Source: Erysipelotrichaceae bacterium
Lineage (GTDB): Bacteria; Bacillota_I; Bacilli_A; RFN20; CAG-826
DNA length: 34,405 bases
Assembly (NCBI GenBank): GCA_012518455.1
Contig: JAAYSA010000027.1
Coordinates: 1 to 34,405 of the forward strand
Reading direction: 5' to 3'
Numbering within the stretch: the first letter of the stretch is position 1; every line of letters starts with the position of its first letter. Below, piece by piece: positions 26,926-34,405 of the stretch. The notes under the pieces are model-generated. The model saw nothing but the letters and a program-made list of their open reading frames with translations, did no database searches and had not been told where the DNA came from. Position numbers and translations under genes: made by a program.

Positions 26926-26971
26926 TTTTTCCTCTTTCATATTATATCACAGTGTATTTTATCAAAAAAAT

Positions 26972-26986
26972 GTTTATACTATAAAC
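26972..26986. promoter_or_regulatory. 15-bp palindrome in divergent spacer
   Basis: GTTTATA-C-TATAAAC is a perfect inverted repeat in the gap between pth (-) and the DUF368 gene (+). A minus-strand TGATATAAT (26949-26941) resembles an extended -10 for pth but lies very close to the pth binding site. The palindrome may be an operator for either gene. Confidence 0.35.
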
Positions 26987-26997
26987 AAGGACAATTT

Positions 26998-27936
26998 ATG
27001 AAACGTTTTTTTAAACTATTTTTGCAAGGAATCGTAATGGGGTTTGCTTTAATCACAGCAATCGGTGGTGGTACCATTGCAGTTTTAATGGGCATATATG
27101 ATGATATGGTTTTTGCTGTTGCTGATTTTACCAAAAATCCAAAAAAGTCAATTTCTTTTTTAGGCCCTATATTACTTGGTGTCTTTACTGGCGTAGCGGT
27201 TCTAATTTACCCAATTAAACTCTTTTTAGAATTTGCCCCCTTTGTAGCTACATCACTTTTTGTTGGCCTTACTCTTGGTGGTTTATATGTTTTTAAAGAA
27301 ACAACACATAAAAAGAGTAACACCTTGAACATAATCTTGCTTATCCTTGGTCTTTTATTAGTGGCAGGTATTGGAGTTGTTTCTTGGTTTAATTCGTCAG
27401 CAAGCACATTAGATATTGGTTTGGTAGGAAATATTTTCTTTTTAGCTATTATTGGATTTTTTGCTAGTTCTGCTTTAGTTGCCCCTGGGATTTCAGGAAC
27501 ATTATTTCTATTATCAATCGGCTATTTTAATTATCTGCTTGATCTTGCTAAAAAAGTTTTGCTTTTTGAACAAGAAAATTGGTGGACTAATTTTGGACTA
27601 CTTGCAAGTTTCGGTATTGGTTTGTTAATTGGTTTTTTTGTAATTTCGAAATTATTTAAATATTTATTAACGAAACATCGAACTGCGACATACTTTACAA
27701 TTTTGGGCTGGATTATCGGTTCAATGGTTATTTGTTACTTTAATGGAGATATAAAAAACGCTTATTTATCTTTGGAAGGGTTTGAAATTTGGACTTTAGT
27801 TTTTTCCTTGTTAGCACTAGGTGTTGGCGCATTAATATCTTTCTCCCTTTTAAAATTCGTAAGCAAAAAAGAAGAAAATTTGAAATTAGAACAAAACACT
27901 GAAAGGGGAGACCAAAACGATGCAGTGGGAAATTGA
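26998..27936 (+). CDS. DUF368 family membrane protein
   Basis: A 312-residue polytopic membrane protein with the paired motifs of DUF368: GIVMGFALITAIGGGTIAVLMGIYDD at the N-terminus and VAPGISGTLFLLSIGYF in the middle. It has about eight helices. The family is related to polyprenyl-phosphate transporters, and some DUF368 members recycle undecaprenyl phosphate. A PAP2 phosphatase gene follows immediately, which fits lipid-carrier recycling. AAGGA stands ahead of the ATG. The frame ends at TGA (27934), 17 bases inside the PAP2 gene. If TGA were Trp, it would run on about 41 codons. Confidence 0.85.
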   Translation: MKRFFKLFLQGIVMGFALITAIGGGTIAVLMGIYDDMVFAVADFTKNPKKSISFLGPILLGVFTGVAVLIYPIKLFLEFAPFVATSLFVGLTLGGLYVFKETTHKKSNTLNIILLILGLLLVAGIGVVSWFNSSASTLDIGLVGNIFFLAIIGFFASSALVAPGISGTLFLLSIGYFNYLLDLAKKVLLFEQENWWTNFGLLASFGIGLLIGFFVISKLFKYLLTKHRTATYFTILGWIIGSMVICYFNGDIKNAYLSLEGFEIWTLVFSLLALGVGALISFSLLKFVSKKEENLKLEQNTERGDQNDAVGN

Positions 27937-28531
27937 GTTTTTAAGATGGATAATTGAAAATTTGCACCACCCTTTAATTGATTGGTTTATGCATGGCCTT
28001 ACTTTTTTAGGCGAAGTTGCTTGGGTGTACTTTTTAATATCTTTCGTTTTTTTGTTTTTTAAAAAAACAAGAAAAACTGGAATTGCTTGTATCGCTGCTC
28101 TAATTTTAATTGCTGGTTTTAATCTTTTTGTATTCAAATACATTTTTAAAAGGATAAGACCTTTCAGAGAAAATGAATTTTTATACAATTATGTAATTGG
28201 CCGATTCAAAAATACTAATATGTTTAATACTTATCCAAGCGAAACATCTTTTTCCTTTATGTCTGGTCATACTTTATCAGCGTTTTTGTTTGCTACAATC
28301 GTTTCCATATATCATAAAAAATCTTTAATACCTAATATGATTATTGCTTCATTAATGTCATTTACTCGATTATACTATGCTTTCCATTATCCTACTGATG
28401 TTATTGCAGGAGTGCTTACTGGTGTAGCTTTTGGCACTTTGACGGTTTTTATAACTAATAAACTAGCGCCGAAAATTAATACAGCCCTTATTAATCGAAA
28501 AAAACAAAAAATTGAAACTGTAGAAAAATAA
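27920..28531 (+). CDS. PAP2-family membrane phosphatase
   Basis: A 203-residue PAP2 (type 2 phosphatidic acid phosphatase) membrane protein. The three-part signature is visible: KYIFKRIRPF (about 74-83), MSGH with its histidine (about 114-117), and TRLYYAFHYPTDV (about 147-159) with the catalytic histidine and aspartate. Likely substrates are lipid phosphates such as undecaprenyl pyrophosphate or phosphatidylglycerophosphate. GAAAGGGGAG precedes the ATG, inside the end of the DUF368 gene, so the two are co-translated. Confidence 0.88.
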   Translation: MQWEIEFLRWIIENLHHPLIDWFMHGLTFLGEVAWVYFLISFVFLFFKKTRKTGIACIAALILIAGFNLFVFKYIFKRIRPFRENEFLYNYVIGRFKNTNMFNTYPSETSFSFMSGHTLSAFLFATIVSIYHKKSLIPNMIIASLMSFTRLYYAFHYPTDVIAGVLTGVAFGTLTVFITNKLAPKINTALINRKKQKIETVEK

Positions 28532-28533
28532 TT

Positions 28534-29225
28534 ATGCGCCTTGAAAAATTCTTAGCAAATTTAAAAATCGGTTCTAAAAAAGAAGTTAAAAGTTTGATTA
28601 GAAGCGGACAAGTTGCTGTAAATAATAAAATTATTACATCAGATGATTTTAAAATTAACCCGGAAAATGATAGGGTTTTTCTTAAAAATGAAGAGGTTTT
28701 TTACAAAAAATATTATTATTTTATTATGAACAAACCAGCTGGTTATGTTTGTGCCAACAAAGATAACTTACATAAAACAGTATTTGTTTTAGATGAGAGG
28801 CTCCCCCTATATGGTTGTCATACGGTTGGAAGACTTGATAAAGATACAACTGGTGTTTTTTTACTAACTAATAATGGTAAACTTTCACACAATCTAATAA
28901 GTCCTAAAAAAGAAATTGAAAAGAATATATCGTAAAAACCAGATTACCTCTTAAGCAAGAATACATTGACAAAATTAAAAAAGGGTTGATTTTAAATGAT
29001 GGATATCAATGTAAATCTGCTACTTTTGAAATTTTAAGCGAAGATACGGGGAGATTAATAATAACAGAAGGAAAATTTCATCAAGTAAAAAGAATGTTTA
29101 TTGCATTAAACAATGAAGTAATTTCACTACACCGAGAACGCTTCCATACTTTAACTTGTGATAATTTACCAATCGGCAAAACTAGACCGTTAACCTTAGA
29201 AGAAGAAAAGTCATTATATAGTTAA
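28534..29225 (+). pseudogene. rsuA: RsuA-type pseudouridine synthase, one-base frameshift
   Basis: The first 133 codons (28534-28935) carry an S4 domain (MRLEKFLANLKIGSKKEVKSL), MNKPAGYVCA and the catalytic-aspartate motif GRLDKDTTGVFLLT, ending ISPKKEIEK. The next frame, from about 28927, continues YIVKTRLPLKQEY, then GRLIITEGKFHQVKRMF and IGKTRPLTLEE to TAA at 29223. One extra A in the GAAAAG run (28918-28923) restores KEYIV, the usual family wording. The joined protein of about 230 residues would modify U516 of 16S rRNA or a related uridine. Both halves are otherwise clean, which suggests a recent mutation or a sequencing error. Confidence 0.8.
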
Positions 29226-29235
29226 TTAATTCTAT

Positions 29236-29263
29236 TTGAAAAGAGAATAAAATAAGTTATAAT
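29236..29263 (+). promoter_or_regulatory. Promoter of TetR-ABC exporter operon
   Basis: TTGAAA (29236-29241), a 16-base spacer, TATAAT (29258-29263). ATTCT (29229-29233) / AGAAT (29244-29248) straddles the -35 and CATT-G-AATG lies just past the -10. Either could be the site of the TetR-type regulator encoded next, if it is autoregulated as is usual. Confidence 0.6.
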
Positions 29264-29296
29264 CTACATTGAATGACTAAATAGAAAGGAGAAAAC

Positions 29297-29902
29297 ATGC
29301 CACGAACAAAAGACGCGAATACACGAATTTGAAACAGACGAAGGACTTCTATTGTTCAAGCTGCTATTCGTTGTTTTGCAAGGATGCCTTATAACGAGGT
29401 TACCATTTCACTAATAGCCCGTGAAGCTAAATGCGGTCATAGTCTCATTTATCATTATTTTAGTGGTATAAAGGACATTCATCTGGCTGTTTACGAATAT
29501 ATGTTTCCTTATTTTAAAGAAACATTGGGCTTTTTTGATGAACCTGACATAAATCCCGATATTAAATTTATTGGAGTAATTAGTTTTTTAGTTGACTCTT
29601 TGCGAGAATCAAGTAGATATGCATATTATTTACAAACAATTATCCAAACTCGACATTTAGTCGTTGAGTTTAAAGATCAATTTGAAGGATTTGCTATTCA
29701 TACGAGAATTGTACGACTAATTGAAAACGCTCAAAAAACGGGTAGAATCATTCCAATGGAACCCCTTCGTATTATGGAACATATTTTTCTAATTTTTCGT
29801 GGTATCGCAAGTGAAATCATTTTCGAGCCCCAGAAAACTCGTTTCTCTTATACTGCTTCAATGATTTACTTGCCTTTTTTAGTAAAGCAACCCAATGCTT
29901 AA
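29297..29902 (+). CDS. TetR-family regulator with in-frame TGA
   Basis: An excellent binding site (AAAGGAG) lies six bases before ATG 29297. The frame runs 201 codons to TAA, broken only by TGA at 29330-29332 (codon 12). Read as Trp, the start is MPRTKDANTRI-W-NRRRTSIVQAAIRCF, the usual basic arm and first helix of a TetR protein. The helix-turn-helix follows: NEVTISLIAREAKCGHSLIYHYF (about 32-54). Restarting at ATG 29384 would lose helix 1 and leave a protein unlikely to bind DNA. The C-terminal ligand domain is helical and divergent. The stop overlaps the exporter gene, pointing to control of the exporter by a drug-like ligand. Confidence 0.75.
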
Positions 29903-31712
29903 AATATATCGTTATTTAAAACCACTTTGGTGGAAAATTGCTATATCCTTAACCTTTGTATTTTTACAAGCATTTTTACAATTGCTACTCCCGCCCTATA
30001 TTCAAAGAATCACCGAATATATCACTTCACCTTTATATAATGGTACATCCGAACAGATTCGTACTTTACTATTGTATGGGGCTGAAATGATCGGAATTTC
30101 TTTTGCGGTTTTAGCCGCGGCGATATGTCAAGGTTTAATAAACATGCACATTTCCGCCTCCTTTGCTGCAATTTTGCGCCAAAAATTATTCTATAAACTA
30201 CAAAGCCTTTCAGTAAATGAGCAACATCAATTTGGAGCAGCAAGTTTATTAACTCGCTTTAACAATGATGTAAGAATGCTACAGTATTATGTCGTTATGT
30301 CTTTTAGAGTTTTAACTTTTGCACCAACGTTTTTAATTATTGGTATTATTAGAATCGCCCAGATTGACCCTATGTATCTTTTAGTAGTTGGAGCAATTAT
30401 TCCAATAATTATAATAATGTTTACATTTGTTTTTATTAGGGCTAAACCTTTGTACTCATTAATGCAGGAGCGAGTTGACTATTTAACGCTTTTAATGCGA
30501 GAAGGTTTAACAGGTGTTAGAGTAATTCGAGCGTTCAATCAACAACAAAGAGAAAACCGCTATTATGACGAAGCGAATAGTAATTTAGTTAACATACATA
30601 AAAAAATAGGTTACACATTCTTTTGGTTATCTCCTATAGTCCAAATTTTATTTAATTTGACTTATATTGCAGTTTTCATTATCGGCTTCTTTTTAATAGA
30701 TCAAATGTTAGCTACTTCTGAAATAATACACACTTTTGGTAATTCCCTTGTCGTTAGTCAATACATTAGTCATGTAATGCGCTCTTTTATGATGCTTACC
30801 TTTGTGTTTTTTAATATTCCCAGAGCCTCTACTGCAGCAAAAAGAATTAATGCCGTTCTTGATGTCAACCCCGAACTAAAAGACCCAGAAAATCCAATTG
30901 ATGCAAATATGATCGAAAATATAGGTATTGTGGAATTTAAAAATGTTACTTTCAATTATAGCCCCTCTGCTGACCCAATTTTAAAAAATATTAGTTTTGA
31001 GACTAAACCAGGTAAAGTAACAGCAATTATTGGATCTACCGGATCAGGCAAATCTTCAATTATTAATTTGATACCTAGATTTTTTGAAGTAACAGAGGGG
31101 GAAGTACTAGTTGACGGTGTAAATGTGAAAAACTATAAACAAAAGGATTTACGTAATCGCTTAGCTTTTATACCTCAACAAAGCGTTCTTTTTAGTGGAA
31201 CAATAAGAGATAACATAAAATTTGGCAATGAAGATGCTACTGATGATGAAATTATCGAAGCGTTAAAAGTAGCACAAGCGTATGACTTTGTAAGTGAAAG
31301 TAATGAAGGACTTGATACCATAGTTGCACAAGCAGGAAAAAACTTGTCGGGCGGTCAAAAACAACGACTTGCAATTGCCCGTGCTCTTATAAGAAAGTCA
31401 AAAATTTATGTTTTTGATGACTCTTTTAGTGCTTTAGACTTTAAAACTGATGTCAAACTTCGTTATGCATTAAAAAAATATGCAGCCGATTCAACTATTA
31501 TTATTGTCGCTCAAAGAATTAATTCGATTTTAGACGCTGATCAAATAATGGTTCTTGATAATGGAAAGATTGTTGGTTTAGGTAGCCATCAATCACTTTT
31601 GGAATGTTGCTCAGTTTATAGAGAAATTGTTGTTTCACAATTAGATCAAGATGAGATTGCAAAAACCAAATTCATTGCAAAACAGACTTGTATTGAAGGA
31701 GATGAAGCATAA
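29895..31712 (+). CDS. Heterodimeric ABC exporter subunit, degenerate ATPase site
   Basis: A 605-residue type IV ABC half-transporter. Six membrane helices (about 1-310) precede a nucleotide-binding domain with Walker A GSTGSGKSS (about 376-384), signature LSGGQKQR, and Walker B YVFDDSFSALD. An aspartate stands where the catalytic glutamate should be, and the switch histidine is glutamine (VAQRI). These changes mark the non-catalytic partner of heterodimeric exporters such as TM287/288, LmrCD and BmrCD. It overlaps the TetR gene by eight bases, and its TAATG joins the next gene. Confidence 0.92.
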   Translation: MLKIYRYLKPLWWKIAISLTFVFLQAFLQLLLPPYIQRITEYITSPLYNGTSEQIRTLLLYGAEMIGISFAVLAAAICQGLINMHISASFAAILRQKLFYKLQSLSVNEQHQFGAASLLTRFNNDVRMLQYYVVMSFRVLTFAPTFLIIGIIRIAQIDPMYLLVVGAIIPIIIIMFTFVFIRAKPLYSLMQERVDYLTLLMREGLTGVRVIRAFNQQQRENRYYDEANSNLVNIHKKIGYTFFWLSPIVQILFNLTYIAVFIIGFFLIDQMLATSEIIHTFGNSLVVSQYISHVMRSFMMLTFVFFNIPRASTAAKRINAVLDVNPELKDPENPIDANMIENIGIVEFKNVTFNYSPSADPILKNISFETKPGKVTAIIGSTGSGKSSIINLIPRFFEVTEGEVLVDGVNVKNYKQKDLRNRLAFIPQQSVLFSGTIRDNIKFGNEDATDDEIIEALKVAQAYDFVSESNEGLDTIVAQAGKNLSGGQKQRLAIARALIRKSKIYVFDDSFSALDFKTDVKLRYALKKYAADSTIIIVAQRINSILDADQIMVLDNGKIVGLGSHQSLLECCSVYREIVVSQLDQDEIAKTKFIAKQTCIEGDEA

Positions 31713-33526
31713 TGACTAAAACACAAAAGCCTAAAAAAGATTATAAATTCTTTGCTTCTTTTGCTCGTTTACTAAAACAATTTAATCCTTCCCTTTTCGT
31801 TCTTGGATTTATAACAATATCAATTGTTGTTGTTCTTTCAATTCTTTCACCAATTTACTTACGGGACATTATCAACAAGGTTTCTAGCAATTTCCATACT
31901 AATCCTTATTTAGTAGTAGATGGGACAGGTAGGGTGAGCGTTGTTTGGCCAAAATTAATTGGTGCTTTTACGATTATTATTGGATTTTATGTTGGTATTT
32001 CAATTATTCGTATGATATCCAGCGTTATTTTAATTAGAGTTTCAGCTGCATACACATATAAACTACGAAAAGAGTTCAGATTGAAAATTGATCGTTTACC
32101 TCTTTCTTATCTAGATAAGTTTACTCATGGCGAATTATTATCAAGAGGGACTAATGATATTGATGCAATTGCGGAATCACTTAACCATATAATATTTGAA
32201 ATTATATATGCTGTCTTAATGTTCTTTTCCGTCTTAATTGCCATGTTTATTGTTGAGTGGAGATTGGCCTTAATTGCTGTTGCAACTATTCCATTACAAT
32301 TTGGAATTACGATTATTATTGGTAAATCTTCTCAAAAAAAATACCGTGCTTTTCAAAAAAAGACTGGTGAAATGACGTCTTTATTAGAAGAAAACATAAG
32401 TGGATTTGAAGTTGTTAAATTATATTCACAAGAAGAAAAGTCAATTGAGAAATTCGATAAACTTAATAAAGAAATGTATAAATCTAATTTCCAATCCAAC
32501 TTTCTTAGTATGCTCATTTGGCCTTCTCTTAGATTCGTTGGAAATATTGGATTTGTTGCCGTTTGTGTTGTTGGAGGAATCATTAATGATCTAGGCGGCA
32601 TTTTAGCTTTTATCACCTTCCTTAATTTATTTAACGAGCCTTTCCAAATGCTTGGTGAAATATCATCAACTATTCAAACAACATTTGCAGGCGCCGAAAG
32701 ATTATTCTCTTTTATGGACGCGCCAGAAGAGACCGAAACTGAAAATCCTATAGAAATTAAAAAAGAGGATGTTACCGGTAAGTTTAGTTTTGAAAATGTT
32801 AGATTCTCATATAGCCCTGATACTAAATTAATTACTAATATGAATTTAGAAATAAATCCTGGGGATATTGTAGCTATTGTCGGTCCTACCGGTGCTGGCA
32901 AAACTACTCTTGTTAACTTAATTATGCGCTTCTATGAAATTAATGATGGTAGTATAAAACTAGATAATATTGATATTAGAGACCTAACTCGACAAACTCT
33001 TAGAAGTTCAATTGGTATGGTTCTTCAAGATACTTGGCTTTTTGAAGGTTCTATTAAGAACAATATCCGTTATGGTAGAAATGATGCAACCGATGAAGAA
33101 ATTGTTGAAGCCGCAAAAGCTGCACGAGCTCACCATTTTATTAGCACACTCCCAGGTGGATATGATTTTGTTTTAACGGAAAACGGAGATAATATTTCAC
33201 AAGGTCAACGTCAATTGATTACAATTGCTCGTGCTATTATCTCTCGCCCAAAAATATTAATTTTAGATGAAGCAACAAGTAGCGTTGATACTAGAACAGA
33301 ACAAGCTATTCAAGAGGTTATGAACGAAATCATGAAAGATCGTACAACCTTTATTATTGCTCATAGACTTTCAACAATTAAAAAAGCCAAAAACATTATT
33401 GTTATGAGTCATGGCGATATTGTCGAAACAGGTAATCATCAAGAGTTACTTGAAGCAAATGGCTTCTATGCCCAATTATACAATGCTCAATTTTTGGGTA
33501 CCGCAAGTGCGTTAGACGAAACATAA
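31712..33526 (+). CDS. Heterodimeric ABC exporter subunit, catalytic
   Basis: A 604-residue partner of the preceding subunit. Six membrane helices (about 25-330) precede a nucleotide-binding domain with Walker A GPTGAGKTT (about 391-399), Walker B ILILDEATSSVD with the catalytic glutamate, and a normal switch histidine (IIAHRLST). Its signature is ISQGQRQ, a departure from LSGGQ that complements the degenerate site of the partner. Together they should form one working and one degenerate ATP site, as in multidrug exporters. A strong terminator follows. Confidence 0.93.
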   Translation: MTKTQKPKKDYKFFASFARLLKQFNPSLFVLGFITISIVVVLSILSPIYLRDIINKVSSNFHTNPYLVVDGTGRVSVVWPKLIGAFTIIIGFYVGISIIRMISSVILIRVSAAYTYKLRKEFRLKIDRLPLSYLDKFTHGELLSRGTNDIDAIAESLNHIIFEIIYAVLMFFSVLIAMFIVEWRLALIAVATIPLQFGITIIIGKSSQKKYRAFQKKTGEMTSLLEENISGFEVVKLYSQEEKSIEKFDKLNKEMYKSNFQSNFLSMLIWPSLRFVGNIGFVAVCVVGGIINDLGGILAFITFLNLFNEPFQMLGEISSTIQTTFAGAERLFSFMDAPEETETENPIEIKKEDVTGKFSFENVRFSYSPDTKLITNMNLEINPGDIVAIVGPTGAGKTTLVNLIMRFYEINDGSIKLDNIDIRDLTRQTLRSSIGMVLQDTWLFEGSIKNNIRYGRNDATDEEIVEAAKAARAHHFISTLPGGYDFVLTENGDNISQGQRQLITIARAIISRPKILILDEATSSVDTRTEQAIQEVMNEIMKDRTTFIIAHRLSTIKKAKNIIVMSHGDIVETGNHQELLEANGFYAQLYNAQFLGTASALDET

Positions 33527-33542
33527 AATATAACGTTTTTGT

Positions 33543-33572
33543 AAAAACCACACCGATTTGGTGTGGTTTTTT
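33543..33572. terminator. Bidirectional terminator
   Basis: AAAAACCACACC (33543-33554), loop GATTT, GGTGTGGTTTTT (33560-33571). It is shared by the ABC exporter operon (+) and the kinase gene (-), whose stop at 33573 abuts it. Confidence 0.92.
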
Positions 33573-34405
33573 CTATTTTGGAACGTTTCTTACTCGTTTA
33601 TAAATTTTTGATAATCGAGGATATAGTTTTAAATAAACCTTTTTGTACAAATATTCATATTTTTTATTCGCAGATGAGTCAGGCTTAAATTCATCCCTAA
33701 CATGTACCATGTTTAGAGTTGCATCTTCGTACGTTTTAAACACTCCTTTAGCAACAAATACAGCAAGGGCTACTCCTAATGATGCGGTTTCATATGTTTG
33801 AATTCTCTTTACTGGTACATTAAAAATATCAGCAGTAATTTGACAAATAACATCACTTTGTGAACCACCGCCTGAGAGCCTTATTTCCTTAACTTTGTTT
33901 TTTTGTTTCCTTTCAATGCCTTCAAGGCCTTCTCTAAGAGCATACGCTACACCTTCAATTATCGCTCGGTATATATGTAATCTAGTATGAACATCACTAA
34001 ATCCTACAATAGCACCTCTTACCTCGGGTCTTTTTAAACCTTGTCCCCAATATGGTTGTAAAACTAACCCATTAGATCCAGGCTCAATTTCACTAACTTT
34101 TTTATTCAAAATTTCTTCTGCACTTAATTTTAATAGGTCTGCTTCTAGCGTTTCAGTTGAACCAAACTCATGCAAAAACCAGCTAACCATCCAATAACCA
34201 CGATAAATTTGCACTTCTAATTGATATAAATTTGGTATAGGAGCGGCGTATGCCGGTAGAAATGTTTCAGGTTCAATATATCTAGGATTACTAACTTCAA
34301 CACAACTTGCTGTTCCATAGGAAATTGATGCCATATCATTACGAACACAACCCGTTCCAATAGTTTCACATCCTTTATCAGTTCCAGTTGCTATAAGTTC
34401 TAGTC
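33573..34405 (-). CDS. FGGY-family carbohydrate kinase, 5' end outside window
   Basis: The C-terminal 277 or so residues of a sugar kinase; the frame is open to the window edge, so the ATG at 34334 is internal. Upstream of it is ATGTDKGCETIGTGCVRND, and then SYGTASCVEV, typical of FGGY kinases. Further hallmarks are YRGYWMVSWFLHEFG, VLQPYWGQGLKRPE, and the FGGY_C signature LSGGGSQSDVICQITADIFNVPV (about 100 residues before the end), with SLGVALA after it. These enzymes phosphorylate sugars such as xylulose, ribulose, fuculose or glycerol; the long insert resembles the YgcE-like group and the substrate cannot be named. Stop TAG. Confidence 0.85.
   Translation of the reverse strand, partial: LELIATGTDKGCETIGTGCVRNDMASISYGTASCVEVSNPRYIEPETFLPAYAAPIPNLYQLEVQIYRGYWMVSWFLHEFGSTETLEADLLKLSAEEILNKKVSEIEPGSNGLVLQPYWGQGLKRPEVRGAIVGFSDVHTRLHIYRAIIEGVAYALREGLEGIERKQKNKVKEIRLSGGGSQSDVICQITADIFNVPVKRIQTYETASLGVALAVFVAKGVFKTYEDATLNMVHVRDEFKPDSSANKKYEYLYKKVYLKLYPRLSKIYKRVRNVPK

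Noticed and set aside
29895-31712. Missing catalytic Glu and switch His in the first exporter subunit as inactivation
   Set aside because: This is the normal degenerate site of heterodimeric ABC exporters, complemented by the second subunit.

Overview
The window is AT-rich chromosomal DNA from a low-GC Gram-positive lineage. Its gene order and surface proteins point to a Mollicutes-like or uncultured Bacilli relative ('Tenericutes' type). The minus strand carries a core block ordered much as in Bacillus subtilis near the origin: pth-mfd-rqcP-tilS, ftsH, dus, lysS, then rpsF-ssb-rpsR, then gdpP-rplI-dnaB-walJ. Between rqcP and ftsH only tilS remains; divIC and hpt, usual there in Bacillus, are missing. 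No tRNA, rRNA, CRISPR array, transposase or phage gene was seen.

Layout. 1-4632 (+): two tandem surface-protein genes with bacterial Ig-like domains and a shared C-terminal, membrane-anchored module. The first is damaged (no usable start codon, one in-frame TAA), the second intact. 4753-5877 (+): a membrane protein with its own promoter. 5913-7174 (-): an ATP-grasp/RimK-like ligase and a small unknown partner. 7246-9697 (+): a two-gene ABC transporter. 9757-14565 (-): gdpP-rplI-dnaB-walJ, covering c-di-AMP turnover, ribosome, replication and an MBL-fold nuclease. 14719-15528 (-): a YwaF-like membrane protein containing two in-frame TGA codons. 15587-16534 (-): rpsF-ssb-rpsR with a strong promoter and a structured leader. 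16711-26925 (-): lysS, dus, ftsH, tilS, rqcP, mfd, pth. 26998-29225 (+): a DUF368 protein, a PAP2 phosphatase and a frameshifted RsuA-type pseudouridine synthase. 29297-33526 (+): a TetR regulator with one in-frame TGA, followed by a heterodimeric ABC exporter. 33573-34405 (-): a carbohydrate kinase cut by the window end.

Most notable: three in-frame TGA codons lie in two otherwise intact genes, each at a place where Trp fits. One sits directly after an ideal ribosome binding site and ATG. About 75 other Trp codons in the window are TGG. Two genes (mfd, DUF368) appear to end at TGA, each overlapping the next gene's start. Either UGA is in early or partial reassignment to Trp, or these genes are decaying or carry errors. 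Two further genes (mfd 5' end, rsuA) each lack one base in or beside a homopolymer run, so sequence error and real decay both have to be considered.

Most genes are in tight operons (TAATG and ATGA overlaps) bounded by clear hairpin terminators, several of them shared between convergent genes. Good sigma-A promoters are visible before rpsF, ftsH, the TetR operon and the gene at 4753. Those of ftsH, lysS and the 4753 gene have inverted repeats inside the promoter.
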